A stretch of DNA of 64,000 nucleotides, from positions 45,975 through 109,974 of the forward strand of contig JAFVXC010000014.1 in the NCBI GenBank assembly GCA_017501345.1, given 5' to 3'. Numbering within the stretch: position 1 is the stretch's first letter; every line of letters starts with the position of its first letter. This document shows, one piece after another, positions 15,348 through 25,307 of the stretch. Under the pieces are notes generated by a model. The model was not told the DNA's origin. It made no database searches and saw only the letters and a list, made by a program, of their open reading frames with translations. Source of the stretch: Clostridia bacterium (GTDB lineage: Bacteria > Bacillota_A > Clostridia > Oscillospirales > CAG-272). Both the position numbers and the translations under genes were made by a program.

Positions 15348-16616
15348 TTATCGTTTTTCCTCTTTGATGGAAGCGCCGAGACTGCGGAGCTTCCCCGCGA
15401 AATTGAGGTATCCGCGCGCCACGCATTCCTTCTCGTCAAGCACAGTCGTTCTCCCGTGTGCCGCAAGTCCCGCTATGATCATCGCGGCACCCGCACGCAG
15501 GTCGTGAGATTTTACCGTAGCACCGTAAAGCTCACCCGTGCCGAAGATCCTTGCCTCATTTTGATTCAGAACGATATTTGCCCCCATCTTCTTCAGCTCC
15601 TCAGCGTACTGGAATCGCGCCTTAAAGATCTTCTCGGTCACAGTGCTGATCCCACCCGAGGAAAGACAGCACAGCATCGCAAGCTGGGGCTGCATATCGG
15701 TCGGGAACCCGGGATACGGCTCCGAAACAAAGGAGGTCGGCTTCAGTGCCCCGCTCGAAGAAACCGTAACGCGATCGGGATAGACGTCAAGCTGTACGCC
15801 CATCTCCCGAAGTTGGGGAAAAATGCACTCAAGATGTCTCGATACCATATCGCGTACCGTCACCCGTCCTCCCGTCGCAGCGGCGGCAACGATAAAGGTG
15901 CCTGCCTCGATCATATCGGGAAGGATGCGATATGTACAGCCGTGCAACTCACGGACGCCGCGGATCGTGATCACGTCGGTGCCGGCGCCTCTGATATCCG
16001 CACCGCAAAGATTCAGATAATTCTGCAGATCGACGATATGCGGCTCCTTCGCCGCTCTTCGGATCGTCGTCACGCCCTCTGCCGTCACAGCGGCAAGAAT
16101 GCAGTTCACCGTGCCGCCCACCGTGCTCTCGCTGAAAAAAATATCGGTCCCCTTGAGCTTTCCCGAGGGCACGGTCGCGTGGACCCCGTGGCTTCCCGCA
16201 TCCACGACTGCTCCGAGTGCCTCAAAGCATCGGATATGACGGTCGATCGGGCGTGAATCAAAGCCGCAACCGCCGGGGGCACCGATCATCGTCTCCTGCG
16301 CGCGTCCCAGCTCGGCGCCAAGCAGATAGAGAGAGCCCCGCATTGTTCGGACGAGCCCCGGATCGGACGTCCCGGGCTTCAGGTGATCGGTCGAGATCGA
16401 CAGAGAATTCGGCGAAAGCCATTCGATCTCCGCCCCCATACGGCGTAGGATCTCCAGTGCACCCGTAATATCGGTGATCTTCGGAATATTCTCAAGCACC
16501 GATCGTCCGCGCACAAGCACCGTTGCAAAAATGATTGGAAGAGCGGAATTCTTCATTCCGCTGATATATACGTCGCCCACAAGCGGACGCCCGCCGTCTA
16601 TCATAAAGCAATTCAT
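15348..16616 (-). CDS. murA: UDP-N-acetylglucosamine 1-carboxyvinyltransferase
   Basis: MurA transfers enolpyruvate from PEP to UDP-GlcNAc, the first committed step of peptidoglycan synthesis in the cytoplasm. Length (422) is normal. Lys22 and Asn23 (MKNSALP) and the catalytic Cys117 in the loop GAPGGCGFDSRP match the family. Because Cys117 is present, intrinsic fosfomycin resistance by Cys-to-Asp change is not expected. The ATG is preceded by AAAGGAAAA. A 143-base gap separates it from the DUF3810 gene upstream, so it may be read from its own promoter or through from the comEC operon. Confidence 0.97.
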   Translation of the reverse strand: MNCFMIDGGRPLVGDVYISGMKNSALPIIFATVLVRGRSVLENIPKITDITGALEILRRMGAEIEWLSPNSLSISTDHLKPGTSDPGLVRTMRGSLYLLGAELGRAQETMIGAPGGCGFDSRPIDRHIRCFEALGAVVDAGSHGVHATVPSGKLKGTDIFFSESTVGGTVNCILAAVTAEGVTTIRRAAKEPHIVDLQNYLNLCGADIRGAGTDVITIRGVRELHGCTYRILPDMIEAGTFIVAAAATGGRVTVRDMVSRHLECIFPQLREMGVQLDVYPDRVTVSSSGALKPTSFVSEPYPGFPTDMQPQLAMLCCLSSGGISTVTEKIFKARFQYAEELKKMGANIVLNQNEARIFGTGELYGATVKSHDLRAGAAMIIAGLAAHGRTTVLDEKECVARGYLNFAGKLRSLGASIKEEKR

Positions 16617-16759
16617 ATCGTTTTCCTTTCCAAGGTCACCGGATATCGTTTACAGTCAACCGTTTTACACCGCACTCCGGGAGAGGGCAGCATCAAAAAA
16701 TCAAAATCAGGGACACCTACAGTATATGAAAGCGCCGAGGGATCGGTGCACCGCTCCGA

Positions 16760-17881
16760 CTACTTCCCCTGCCCCTCTCTTATGAAATACGCAACCGCAA
16801 GATCAACTACCATACCGTAGCTTGCCGTACCGACCGTTCCCTGCGACTGCAGATAGGAATTATTGATCGCACCCGAGACCTCTCCGACCGTCGAGTGCCG
16901 ATACTTATCGAAAAATGCGGAATACGCGCGTTGCTCTGAGAGAACGCGTTCCTCGACGCGTCCGCGCGCCTCAAGATACAGCTCGCGATCGGCGCGGGAA
17001 AGTGCCGACATCACGTACTCATACATTCCGACGAGCCCGCTATAGCGAATATATGCGCATTCCGACTCAAGGCAAACGAGAAAGGCAACGAAATTTGCCT
17101 CGTCCTCTCTCGCGATCCCCCTCTGATGCGCAAGCTCGTGCGCCGCCGTATAGGGGATCGTGTAATCGGGAAAATTCACGTTTATATTCGCCTCTCCCGT
17201 AAAGAAGGTATAGACACCCGTGATATGTGTATAGGACATCGGCTCACTGAGCAGAACGGGCTTTACCTCACTGTAAAAGCTGCCGATAAAATCATATTTC
17301 CGCGACAGCACGTCATATGCCGACAGAAGCCTTTCATTCATTTCTCGGTATCCGTACGGCATCAGGGAAAAGCCGTCCGCCCGATACACGACCTCATCGT
17401 TCACCTCGTTGATCTCCTCAATGAGAAGAAGCGCCGTATCGTACAGCTCGCGCGCACTGACGTCCCGCCGCTCAAGCGAGAGCTTTTTGTCAAGCGAGCT
17501 CGTGTAGTAGCCGGGAGCGAACGCAAGGACGAAGATCTGAAACACGATCGCAAGCACGGATAGGAGAGAGGCACAGTAAAGGAGCGCCTCACGCAGACTG
17601 CCATTGCGGTATCGGATGCCATAGTAAAGAAGAAATCCGAGCAGCACGGGCGATGCAATAAGCAGCATCTCCGCAACCGAGAACGGAAGAGTATTCGTAA
17701 GATACGCAAGGATCCGACGCACAAACGCCGCCACTGTTCGATTAAAAAAATCCGAAAACGCGGGGATCTGCCTGAAAAGGAGATACAGGATCCCCGAAAG
17801 GACGGTCATAACAAGCACGGCCCATAAATATCGCCGTCGGCATCTCTCTCGCCGCGCCGTGCGGCTCTTCCCATTTTTCAT
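16760..17881 (-). CDS. DUF3810 membrane protein with a zinc-protease-like HELAH motif
   Basis: A 373-residue protein with three hydrophobic segments in the first 125 residues (about 17-37, 62-82 and 93-117) and a large domain after them. The domain carries HELAHQRG near residues 246-253 followed by EDEANF, an HExxH plus downstream Glu arrangement of metalloproteases. It belongs to the DUF3810 family by layout; no substrate is known. It starts 21 bases after comEC ends and is in the same transcription unit. Confidence 0.82.
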   Translation of the reverse strand: MKNGKSRTARRERCRRRYLWAVLVMTVLSGILYLLFRQIPAFSDFFNRTVAAFVRRILAYLTNTLPFSVAEMLLIASPVLLGFLLYYGIRYRNGSLREALLYCASLLSVLAIVFQIFVLAFAPGYYTSSLDKKLSLERRDVSARELYDTALLLIEEINEVNDEVVYRADGFSLMPYGYREMNERLLSAYDVLSRKYDFIGSFYSEVKPVLLSEPMSYTHITGVYTFFTGEANINVNFPDYTIPYTAAHELAHQRGIAREDEANFVAFLVCLESECAYIRYSGLVGMYEYVMSALSRADRELYLEARGRVEERVLSEQRAYSAFFDKYRHSTVGEVSGAINNSYLQSQGTVGTASYGMVVDLAVAYFIREGQGK

Positions 17882-17902
17882 CGCGTATGATCTGCTCCTT
17901 CG

Positions 17903-20374
17903 CTACTTTGCGGTGTCCTCCCAAAGGCGAGCCACCTCTTTGTCATATTCAAAAATCATCTGTGACGGCTCCGAGGTGTCTACCGAAATGCCCATACGGT
18001 TCTGTTCACCGTATAGCAGAACGCGCCGCGTTTTACCGTTCGGAACAGGGATCGTAAAGGGCGCTATCCGCTTCGGTCCGCGGGATCCGTAAAGCAGGAT
18101 CTCAGCATCTGCTATAAGCTCCTCTGCATATTCGCTAAGCGCACTTTCCTCAATCGACTGTGTCAGATACACGAGTGTCTCCTCGCCCGAAAGCGTGAGC
18201 GCGAAGATCGGCTGCGTCGATCGGTCGAGATAAACGGTGTCAGAAAGCGTCATCGTAAGTGAATCCGTAACGGAAACAGCCTCCTCACGCTCGTAATAAT
18301 CGTAAGAGATACCGTAATACACGAGTCGCTCGATGAGACTCTCCATATAAAGCACCTCCCGATCCGTCGTCGGATTCGGCAGAAGCACCTCACGCACGAG
18401 GTTCGATCTGCAAAAGAGCGGAACCGACGAAAGATGACGCAGTCGATATTGCGTGAGCACAAGACTCGACCATTCGGTGCATCCATTCCGTCTTCCCTCG
18501 GCATCCGAGAGACAGTAACCGGTATAATAGCCCTCAGAAAGATCGACGAGCACCGACGAGGTACCGTCCGTTACCGTGAGAAGCTCACCTCCCGAAGAGT
18601 GGTGGATCACACTGATCGGAGGATGCGCGACAGCGGAAAACGACGCAAGATGTATGAAGAGGCATACGCAGTAAAGAATCGTCGCCGCAGCAGGCGGCAG
18701 AAGAAACCAACCTGTGCGTATCTCACGCGTTTTTTCGTTTGATTCTCCCACCTCCTTGCGTCTGCGCCGCTTGAGAAATCTCGCACGAACGCGTGAAAAG
18801 AAACGCGGTGTGAGGCAAAGGAGAAGGAGAGTCGGAGCAACGAATATCATAACAACAGCTCCGACAAAGGGATACGTAAGCGCAACCGTCGCATTCGGAA
18901 GCAAGGAGACGATCCGTGCTACCGCAAGGATCCACCCGCCGATAAGCCGAATCAATGCTCCAACAAGAGACCCAAGGAATACCACTCGCCCAAATATCAA
19001 AAACACGAGCGACAAAGTAAGAAAGCTCGGCATCAAAAAGACCGTCAGAAGATTGGTGAGCACACCGAAAAGTGAAAATTCACCACCCGAAATATATAAA
19101 ATCGGCAATATCGAAAAGCTTGCGATAAGAGAGATCCCAACCGATGCGACTCCCGCACGGAGGAATCTCGCCAAACGGCATCCGAGACCGAGCTTGCCTC
19201 CCTTCCGTGCGTGCGGATCGGCCTTGAGCCGCGGTGCAAGCACGAGAAGTCCGAGAACCGATGAAAAGGACATCCAAAGCCCTATACTCGCAACGGCAGA
19301 CGGCACCACGAGAAGAACCACCGCGACCGAAAGGAAGAGCGAGGTAAAAGGATCGGGACTGCGCGAGAAAAATCCAAGCAAAGCCATCATTCCGAGCATC
19401 AAGCCCGCTCTGCACGCCGACATCGAAAAGCCCGTCAAAAGCAAAAAGCCGAAGATCGCAAGGATCGTCAAGGCCGATACCGCACGGCGCGGAATCCCGC
19501 ATTTACGGAGGATCCATGCAAAGCCGCCGATCAGAACACTCATATGTAGTCCACTGAGCGCGAGCAGATGTGAGATCCCCGCACGTCCGAAATCGCGCGT
19601 TGTACTCTCCGAAAGACCGCTCCGATCACCGAGAAGCACAGCCGACGCAAACGCGCCGACCTCCCCACCGAGACTCTCGGACAGCCGATAGGAAAGGCGG
19701 TGCTGAATCCTTCGTGTAGCGGAGGAAGCGCGGTCAAGCAGCGGCGCATTTCCTCCGTCCTCATAGAGAAGCGTTATCCCCTCCTCGCTGTCCTCGCACA
19801 AAAATCCGACGAAGCAGCCGTCCGCGATTGCATACGAGGGATACAGATAAAGCTCCGAGAGCGAACAACACTCCGCCGTAAAGCCGATGGAGTCCCCGGA
19901 GGCGAACTCGCCCGGCGTGTCAAGCACAAGCGCGGCATCAAAGGCCCTGGAGGAAGGTGTTGCATCATTTTGCCCGACCGACCGCACGGTCACTCTGTAC
20001 CGCGAATAGCCCGCTGATGAGGATTCACGCTCCCGTATCACCGCCGTTACCGTAAGCTTCTCACCGATCAACCTCTGCGCCGCTAAATAAGATCCTCCAA
20101 AATACGTGGCCGACCGTAAAAGCCCTGCGACGACGAACAGCATCGCGATCGCAAATGATACAAATCCGATGCGCCGCTTGGGAATTCGGACGGCAAGAAG
20201 CACGAAGATCACCCCAAGGGAAACTGCAAGCACAATCAAGCAAGATACGATCAGATACAAAAATCCCGCACCTACCGTAAGTATGTCCGAAAGCGCAAGC
20301 GCATAAACCAACAGAAACGGAAGGATGAATAAAAGCAGCGACAGCGCAAATGGACGCCCACGAAAAACTCCCAT
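17903..20374 (-). CDS. comEC: ComEC/Rec2 DNA-uptake channel protein with degenerate C-terminal domain
   Basis: ComEC forms the membrane channel that brings single-stranded DNA into competent cells. The 823-residue protein has N-terminal helices, a DUF4131-like OB region and the Competence domain with the hallmark GISHLLALSGLHMS near residues 265-280, then many membrane helices. The C-terminal part (about 610-823) is placed like the metallo-beta-lactamase domain. However, where the metal-binding HxHxDH is expected it reads TQYRLRHLS, so the ligands are missing. It lies between a pseudouridine synthase gene and the DUF3810 gene, all closely spaced. Other competence genes are not in the window. 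Confidence 0.88.
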   Translation of the reverse strand: MGVFRGRPFALSLLLFILPFLLVYALALSDILTVGAGFLYLIVSCLIVLAVSLGVIFVLLAVRIPKRRIGFVSFAIAMLFVVAGLLRSATYFGGSYLAAQRLIGEKLTVTAVIRERESSSAGYSRYRVTVRSVGQNDATPSSRAFDAALVLDTPGEFASGDSIGFTAECCSLSELYLYPSYAIADGCFVGFLCEDSEEGITLLYEDGGNAPLLDRASSATRRIQHRLSYRLSESLGGEVGAFASAVLLGDRSGLSESTTRDFGRAGISHLLALSGLHMSVLIGGFAWILRKCGIPRRAVSALTILAIFGFLLLTGFSMSACRAGLMLGMMALLGFFSRSPDPFTSLFLSVAVVLLVVPSAVASIGLWMSFSSVLGLLVLAPRLKADPHARKGGKLGLGCRLARFLRAGVASVGISLIASFSILPILYISGGEFSLFGVLTNLLTVFLMPSFLTLSLVFLIFGRVVFLGSLVGALIRLIGGWILAVARIVSLLPNATVALTYPFVGAVVMIFVAPTLLLLCLTPRFFSRVRARFLKRRRRKEVGESNEKTREIRTGWFLLPPAAATILYCVCLFIHLASFSAVAHPPISVIHHSSGGELLTVTDGTSSVLVDLSEGYYTGYCLSDAEGRRNGCTEWSSLVLTQYRLRHLSSVPLFCRSNLVREVLLPNPTTDREVLYMESLIERLVYYGISYDYYEREEAVSVTDSLTMTLSDTVYLDRSTQPIFALTLSGEETLVYLTQSIEESALSEYAEELIADAEILLYGSRGPKRIAPFTIPVPNGKTRRVLLYGEQNRMGISVDTSEPSQMIFEYDKEVARLWEDTAK

Positions 20375-20399
20375 AAATGCAGTCGTCTCCTATGTAAAA

Positions 20400-21320
20400 T
20401 CAGATTGCTTCGGTCTCATAGAGCGAAAGCCCGAGCGACTCCATCGCCGCTCGCATATCAGCAGGAAGTGGTGCCGACACCGTTACGATCCGCCCGTCTG
20501 ACGGATGCGGAAAACTGACGGACGCGGCGTGAAGCGCCTGACGGTCGATCAGCTCCGACGCCTCTCCGTAAAGGTCGTCTCCGAGAAGCGGGCAGGCGAG
20601 ACTCGCAAAATGCACCCGAAGCTGATGTGTACGTCCCGTACGCGGATGCGCACGCACAAGCGTTGCACGGTCATTCCCCGTGACCATCCCGTATTCGGTC
20701 AGCGCGTACATCGCGCCCTCATCCTCCGCCTCGCAAACCCGACGCGTGATGATACTCATATCGGAACGGCAGATATAGCCCTCTATCCTTCCGCTCGTGG
20801 GCGAAAGCTCGCCCGAAAGGAGCGCGAGATAGGTCTTTTCGATCCTTCGTAGGCGCATCACCTCGTCGAGTCGCGCAGAGGCAATCTTGTTTTTCGCGAC
20901 GAGCACAACGCCGCTCGTATTGCGGTCAAGTCGACTCACGGGGCGGAAAACAAACGGGATCCCCTGCTCCTTGTAATGATAGACAAGCGCATTTGCGAGC
21001 GTATCGTCAAGGTGACCGTGCGACGGATGGGTCGGCATATTCGGCGGCTTATTCACAAGAAGCACGTCATCATCCTCGTAGAGAATATCGACGGGAAGCA
21101 TCGCGGGGATCACGTGTCCCGAGACCTTGTCCCGATCCGCAAGCGACAGAACGTCGCCCGTACGGAGCACGTAGCGAACCGTAACGCGATCTCCGTTCAC
21201 CACGATCCCACGTTCATCGTTTTTGAGGCAGGAGATCATCTTCACCGACAGCCCGAGCGTTGTTTTCAGATAACTGCGAAGCACCGTGCCGTCATATTTT
21301 TCGTCGATCGTGATCTCCAT
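20400..21320 (-). CDS. RluA/RluD family RNA pseudouridine synthase
   Basis: Converts uridine to pseudouridine in ribosomal RNA or tRNA. The 306-residue protein has an N-terminal S4-like RNA-binding domain (about 1-65) and the catalytic domain with RLDRNTSGVVLVAK near residues 129-142; the Asp is the nucleophile. His before RLD is replaced by Ser, a common variant. The C-terminal RTHQLRVHF motif is intact. A GGAG ribosome binding site precedes the ATG. It is the first gene of the unit that continues into comEC and DUF3810. Which uridine is modified cannot be told. Confidence 0.93.
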   Translation of the reverse strand: MEITIDEKYDGTVLRSYLKTTLGLSVKMISCLKNDERGIVVNGDRVTVRYVLRTGDVLSLADRDKVSGHVIPAMLPVDILYEDDDVLLVNKPPNMPTHPSHGHLDDTLANALVYHYKEQGIPFVFRPVSRLDRNTSGVVLVAKNKIASARLDEVMRLRRIEKTYLALLSGELSPTSGRIEGYICRSDMSIITRRVCEAEDEGAMYALTEYGMVTGNDRATLVRAHPRTGRTHQLRVHFASLACPLLGDDLYGEASELIDRQALHAASVSFPHPSDGRIVTVSAPLPADMRAAMESLGLSLYETEAI

Positions 21321-21349
21321 CCTTTACTCCTCTCCGGGTACTTTAATTT

Positions 21350-21379
21350 ATTATAGCATATATCCCGCCTCTTTTACAA
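21350..21379 (-). promoter_or_regulatory. Promoter of the pseudouridine synthase-comEC unit
   Basis: On the reverse strand TTGTAA (21374-21379) and TATAAT (21350-21355) are 18 bases apart. The -10 box is perfect and the -35 box has four of six matches. The start codon is about 30 bases downstream. Confidence 0.7.
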
Positions 21380-21437
21380 GTACCCGCGCTGATTTTTTTG
21401 AAAAATTCCCGTGTCCCGGGTCCGTGCGTGCAGGTAC

Positions 21438-21475
21438 AAAAAGCGCCCTCCGAGATCTCACCGGAAAGCGCTTTT
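21438..21475 (-). terminator. Terminator after infB
   Basis: On the reverse strand AAAAGCGC pairs with GCGCTTTTT with an inner CCG/CGG pairing. It lies about 20 bases after the infB stop and ends the rimP-infB operon before the next promoter. Confidence 0.85.
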
Positions 21476-21495
21476 CTGAAATAGCTGTATTTGGA

Positions 21496-24450
21496 TCACT
21501 TCTGCGGAATTTCTTCCATCACGAAAATCTCAAAGACGTCGTTCAGCTTGAGATCGGCATAACGCTCAAGCGTGATACCGCACTCGTAGCCCTCTGCGAC
21601 CTCTCGAACGTCGTCCTTGAAGCGACGAAGCGAGGCGATCTTATCCTCAGCGACTACGATACCGTCACGAACGACACGAACCTGTGCATTACGCTGTACC
21701 TTACCGCTCTGCACGTACGAGCCCGCAACGTAACCGACGTTCGGAACGTGGATGAGCTGTCTGATCTCACACTGACCGATGATGTTTTCACGGAACTTCG
21801 GAGCAAGCATGCCCTTCATTGCCGCTTCGACCTCCTCGATGCACTCGTAGATGACGCGATAGGTTCTGATCTCTACGCCCTGACGCTCTGCGGAATCCGC
21901 CGCCATACGGTCGGGACGGACGTTAAAGCCAACCACGATCGCGTTCGACGCTGCCGCGAGGGTAACGTCACCCTCGTTGATCGCGCCTGCCGCCGCGTGG
22001 ATCACGCGTACGTGAACCTCCTCGTTCGACAGCTTCTCAAGCGACTGCTTGACTGCCTCTGCCGAGCCGTTGACGTCTGCCTTGACGATGATATTCAGAT
22101 CCTTGATGCCCTCGGAGATCTGTGTAAAGAGCTCGTTCAGGCTTGCGCGCGCATTTGCACGGAAGACCTCTTCCTTGGCCTTGGCGCGACGCTGCTCTGC
22201 AAGGGTACGTGCCATTCTCTCGTCCTCAACTGCCTGGAAATCGTCACCCGCAGTGGGAACCTCAGCAAGACCGATGATCTCGACGGGAACCGAGGGACCT
22301 GCCGTCTTGAGTGCGCGTCCCTTGTGGTCGGTCATCGCACGAACACGGCCGACAGACGTACCCGCAATCACGATGTCACCGCGGTTCAAGGTACCGTTCT
22401 GAACGAGGACGGTCGCAACCGGACCGCGTCCGCGATCGAGCTTCGCCTCGATGATAACACCCTTTGCACGGCGATTCGGATTTGCCTTCAACTCCTTGAT
22501 CTCCGCAACGAGCAGAACGGCCTCAAGCAGGTCGTCAATGCCCATACCGGTCTTCGCGGAAACGGGAACACACTGAACGTCGCCGCCCCATTCCTCGGGA
22601 ACAAGGCTGTACTTCGTCAACTCCTGCTTAATGTTATCGGGATTTGCACCCGGCTTATCCATCTTGTTGATGGCAACGACAATGTCGATATTTGCTGCCT
22701 TCGCGTGGTTGATCGCCTCGACGGTCTGGGGCATAATGCCGTCGTCCGCCGCAACGACGAGGATCGCGATATCGGTCGACTGTGCGCCTCTCGCGCGCAT
22801 TGCGGTAAACGCCTCGTGACCGGGGGTATCAAGGAAGGTGATATCCTGATCCTGAACCTTTACGCGGTACGCGCCGATCGCCTGCGTGATGCCACCTGCC
22901 TCACCCGCGGTAACGTGGGTATGGCGGATCGCGTCAAGCAGAGAGGTCTTACCGTGGTCAACGTGACCCATAACACATACGACGGGCGCTCTCGTCTCGA
23001 GCTGATCTGCGGTATCCTCGTGCTCGTCGAAGAGCTTCTCCTCGATCGTTACGACGACCTCCTTCGAGACCGATACGCCGAATTCGAGCGCAACCAGCTC
23101 TGCGGTGTCGTAATCAATGGTCTGATTGACCGTAGCCATCTGTCCGAGCAGCATCAGCTTCTTCACGACCTCAACTGCCGTTACGTGCAGACGGGATGCG
23201 AGCTCACCAACAACGATCGCCTCGGGAAGCGTGATCGCTTCCGGGGGCTTAACAACGATGGGCTGCTTCTTCTTGACCTGCGAACGGTTATTCTTTTGCG
23301 GTACCTGCGCACGGGCCCCCTGATTCTGCTTCTTCAGCTTCTGGTTTGTCGGACGGTTCTCGCTGACCGAATCGGGCACGAAGTTATCCAGTCTCTCGTC
23401 ATACTTCGAAAGGTTGACCTCTACCGAACGGGTATCGACCACACGGGTCGCTCCCTTCTGCTTCTGATCGCTTCCCTTCGCGGTCTGTCCGCGAACGATC
23501 GCCTGCGGCTGGAATTTTTCACGCGGAGCGCTCGGGATCGAGCCTCCCTTATCATCGTAGCCGTTGCCGCGGTTCTGATCAAAGCGCTGAGGACGGTTGC
23601 CCGCTCCCGCGCCTCCCATCGGACGGTTGCCAAACTGTGCCGGACGGTTTCCGGGCTGACCGCCCATCGGTCTGTTGCCCTGCTGAGCGCCGCCCTGACG
23701 GAAACCACCTGCGGGATTCTGACCGGGACGTGCGTTACCACCGTATCTCTGAGTATTCTGCGCACCGAAACGAGATCCGCCGTTCGAAACGTCGCTTCTG
23801 TCCTGCGCTGTACTCGGCTTTACGGGATTCTGCTGTGCGGCAGCAGCTGCCATAACGCCGGGGCGAGACTTATCCTTGGACTGCGGACGGGCGGGCTGTG
23901 CCGCTGCGGGCGCGTCTGCCCTCCCCGCATTCACCTCGGGCTTGCTCTTTTCAACCTTCGGAGTCGCCTCGACCTTCTCAGCCTTCTCGATCTTTTCTGC
24001 CTGCTCGGGCTTTGCGGTCTCCTTCACAGCGGATTCCTGTTCTGCCTTTACAGGCTCTGCGGGTGCCGCCTTCTCAACCTTCGGAGCTTTTTCGGTCTTC
24101 GGTGCCTTCGGAGCCTTTTCAGCCTTCGGTACTTCTTCCTTCGCAGGCTTCTCGGATGTTGTCTCCGCAGGCTTTTCTGCAGGAGCAGAGACCTCCACAG
24201 GCTTTTCTTCCTTCTTCTCGACGGGCTTTCTTGACGGAATATACGTTACACCGTCAATATAGTCCTCGATATTTTGCACCTGATGCGCGGTCGTAAGAGC
24301 CTCCATCAAAAGATCAAACTCCGAGGGCTCAAGGGTTCGCTGAGTCTTGACCTCAACGCCCTTCTCTGCAAGAAGATCGGTGAGCGCCTTGCTCTTCATA
24401 CCGAAATCCTTCGCCAGCTGGTTTACTTTGAATTGCGGATTCACTGCCAT
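21496..24450 (-). CDS. infB: Translation initiation factor IF-2
   Basis: IF-2 brings initiator tRNA to the ribosome. The 984-residue protein has an N-terminal IF2_N helical domain ([19 protein letters not shown]), then a long low-complexity linker (about 60-340). The linker is first rich in Lys, Glu, Pro and Ala, then in Gly, Arg, Asn and Gln. After a second IF2_N motif ([13 protein letters not shown]) comes the GTPase domain: G1 GHVDHGKTS near 493, DTPGHE and NKMDKP. The C-terminal domains C1 and C2 are complete. It is the last gene of the operon. The ribosome binding site just before the ATG is weak (GAAAAAAGTG). Confidence 0.98.
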   Translation of the reverse strand: MAVNPQFKVNQLAKDFGMKSKALTDLLAEKGVEVKTQRTLEPSEFDLLMEALTTAHQVQNIEDYIDGVTYIPSRKPVEKKEEKPVEVSAPAEKPAETTSEKPAKEEVPKAEKAPKAPKTEKAPKVEKAAPAEPVKAEQESAVKETAKPEQAEKIEKAEKVEATPKVEKSKPEVNAGRADAPAAAQPARPQSKDKSRPGVMAAAAAQQNPVKPSTAQDRSDVSNGGSRFGAQNTQRYGGNARPGQNPAGGFRQGGAQQGNRPMGGQPGNRPAQFGNRPMGGAGAGNRPQRFDQNRGNGYDDKGGSIPSAPREKFQPQAIVRGQTAKGSDQKQKGATRVVDTRSVEVNLSKYDERLDNFVPDSVSENRPTNQKLKKQNQGARAQVPQKNNRSQVKKKQPIVVKPPEAITLPEAIVVGELASRLHVTAVEVVKKLMLLGQMATVNQTIDYDTAELVALEFGVSVSKEVVVTIEEKLFDEHEDTADQLETRAPVVCVMGHVDHGKTSLLDAIRHTHVTAGEAGGITQAIGAYRVKVQDQDITFLDTPGHEAFTAMRARGAQSTDIAILVVAADDGIMPQTVEAINHAKAANIDIVVAINKMDKPGANPDNIKQELTKYSLVPEEWGGDVQCVPVSAKTGMGIDDLLEAVLLVAEIKELKANPNRRAKGVIIEAKLDRGRGPVATVLVQNGTLNRGDIVIAGTSVGRVRAMTDHKGRALKTAGPSVPVEIIGLAEVPTAGDDFQAVEDERMARTLAEQRRAKAKEEVFRANARASLNELFTQISEGIKDLNIIVKADVNGSAEAVKQSLEKLSNEEVHVRVIHAAAGAINEGDVTLAAASNAIVVGFNVRPDRMAADSAERQGVEIRTYRVIYECIEEVEAAMKGMLAPKFRENIIGQCEIRQLIHVPNVGYVAGSYVQSGKVQRNAQVRVVRDGIVVAEDKIASLRRFKDDVREVAEGYECGITLERYADLKLNDVFEIFVMEEIPQK

Positions 24451-24561
24451 ATGTCACACTTTTTTCGCCCCGGAACGGCCGTGGGCGTCCTTTCTTTCAG
24501 GAAATCGTTTGTTCCATACCGTGAATCCGTCTGAATCCACAATATGATTTGGGGATGCGGG

Positions 24562-24576
24562 GGGCGGTCGCCGCCC
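24562..24576. other. GC-rich hairpin between ylxQ and infB
   Basis: GGGCGG and CCGCCC form a perfect 6-bp stem with a three-base loop. In the direction of the operon no T-run follows, so it is not a terminator there; a T-run lies on the opposite side. It may be a processing site in the 150-base gap before infB. Confidence 0.4.
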
Positions 24577-24602
24577 GCGCTGTCTTTTTTTATTCTGTCT
24601 TA

Positions 24603-24989
24603 TTATTTCTCCTCCGGAGCCTCTCGGCTTTCATCCGGAAGATATTTTTCCATCGCGCGGACGATGCCTCTGTCGGTGATTCCCACCGCGGCGATCGAGC
24701 CGTTTCTCTTACCGAAGGCTCTCGCGAGCTCCTCGCAGCTTGCACCGACACGGCAAAGCGGAACCTTGTAGTATGCGGTCTTGTCGGAGATCCGCTTATG
24801 CGTATTATCCGACGTATCCGACGCCTCAAGCACGAAACAGATCTGTCCCCCGCGAAGGGCGTCGCAGATCTGATCGGTACCGATCACGGTCTTTCTTGCC
24901 CGCGCGGCAAGCCCTGCCGTCGAGAGCAGCTTCCTTTCGCGCTCTATGTCACGCATAGCCTCTGCCGAGGGTTCAATCGTTTTCTTCAT
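24603..24989 (-). CDS. ylxQ: L7Ae/YlxQ family ribosomal or RNA-binding protein
   Basis: A 128-residue protein of the L7Ae/L30e/YlxQ fold that binds kink-turn RNA. The core begins LLSTAGLAARARKTVIG and continues through DALRGGQICFVLEASD and the ending GITDRGIVRAMEK. The start was set at the MKKTIEP methionine: it has GGGAG ten bases upstream, and a longer frame would run through ylxR. It overlaps the ylxR stop by 17 bases. The first 20 residues and the acidic tail are less conserved. Order rimP-nusA-ylxR-ylxQ-infB is the classical one. Confidence 0.92.
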   Translation of the reverse strand: MKKTIEPSAEAMRDIERERKLLSTAGLAARARKTVIGTDQICDALRGGQICFVLEASDTSDNTHKRISDKTAYYKVPLCRVGASCEELARAFGKRNGSIAAVGITDRGIVRAMEKYLPDESREAPEEK

Positions 24990-25257
24990 AGCAGGAAAGC
25001 TCCCTTTCCATTTCGTCCCACACACCGTCGGGGATCTCACACGCGAGACTGTGGGAGATGCGGCGGTTCTTACGCACCTTTCGCAGACACTCAACACTTT
25101 TACAGATATACGCGCCTCGCCCGGGCTTACGTCCCTTGAAATCAAGGGATACGTTCCCGTCGGGATCGCGCACAACGCGAAGGAGCTCTGACTTCGGGGC
25201 GTGTTTATTGCATCCGAGACACTGTCTTTCGGGGATCTTTCGTTTCTTTTGCTCCAT
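24973..25257 (-). CDS. ylxR: YlxR (DUF448) RNA-binding protein, RnpM type
   Basis: A 94-residue protein with the family signature RxCxGC near residues 11-16, then LLRVVRDPDG and the basic KPGRGAYIC. YlxR has been reported to bind RNase P RNA and modulate it (RnpM) in Bacillus. It lies between nusA and ylxQ and overlaps the latter. The C-terminus is acidic. Confidence 0.95.
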   Translation of the reverse strand: MEQKKRKIPERQCLGCNKHAPKSELLRVVRDPDGNVSLDFKGRKPGRGAYICKSVECLRKVRKNRRISHSLACEIPDGVWDEMERELSCYEEND

Positions 25258-25307
25258 TTCCCTTCTCCTTCCGAATCGGTTACCCTCGCTCTTTAGAGAG
25301 GAGATGC

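Noticed and set aside
21286..24234. Forward frame of 982 codons opposite infB
   Set aside because: Antisense to a clear infB; Leu/Arg/Asp-rich protein without any recognisable domain.
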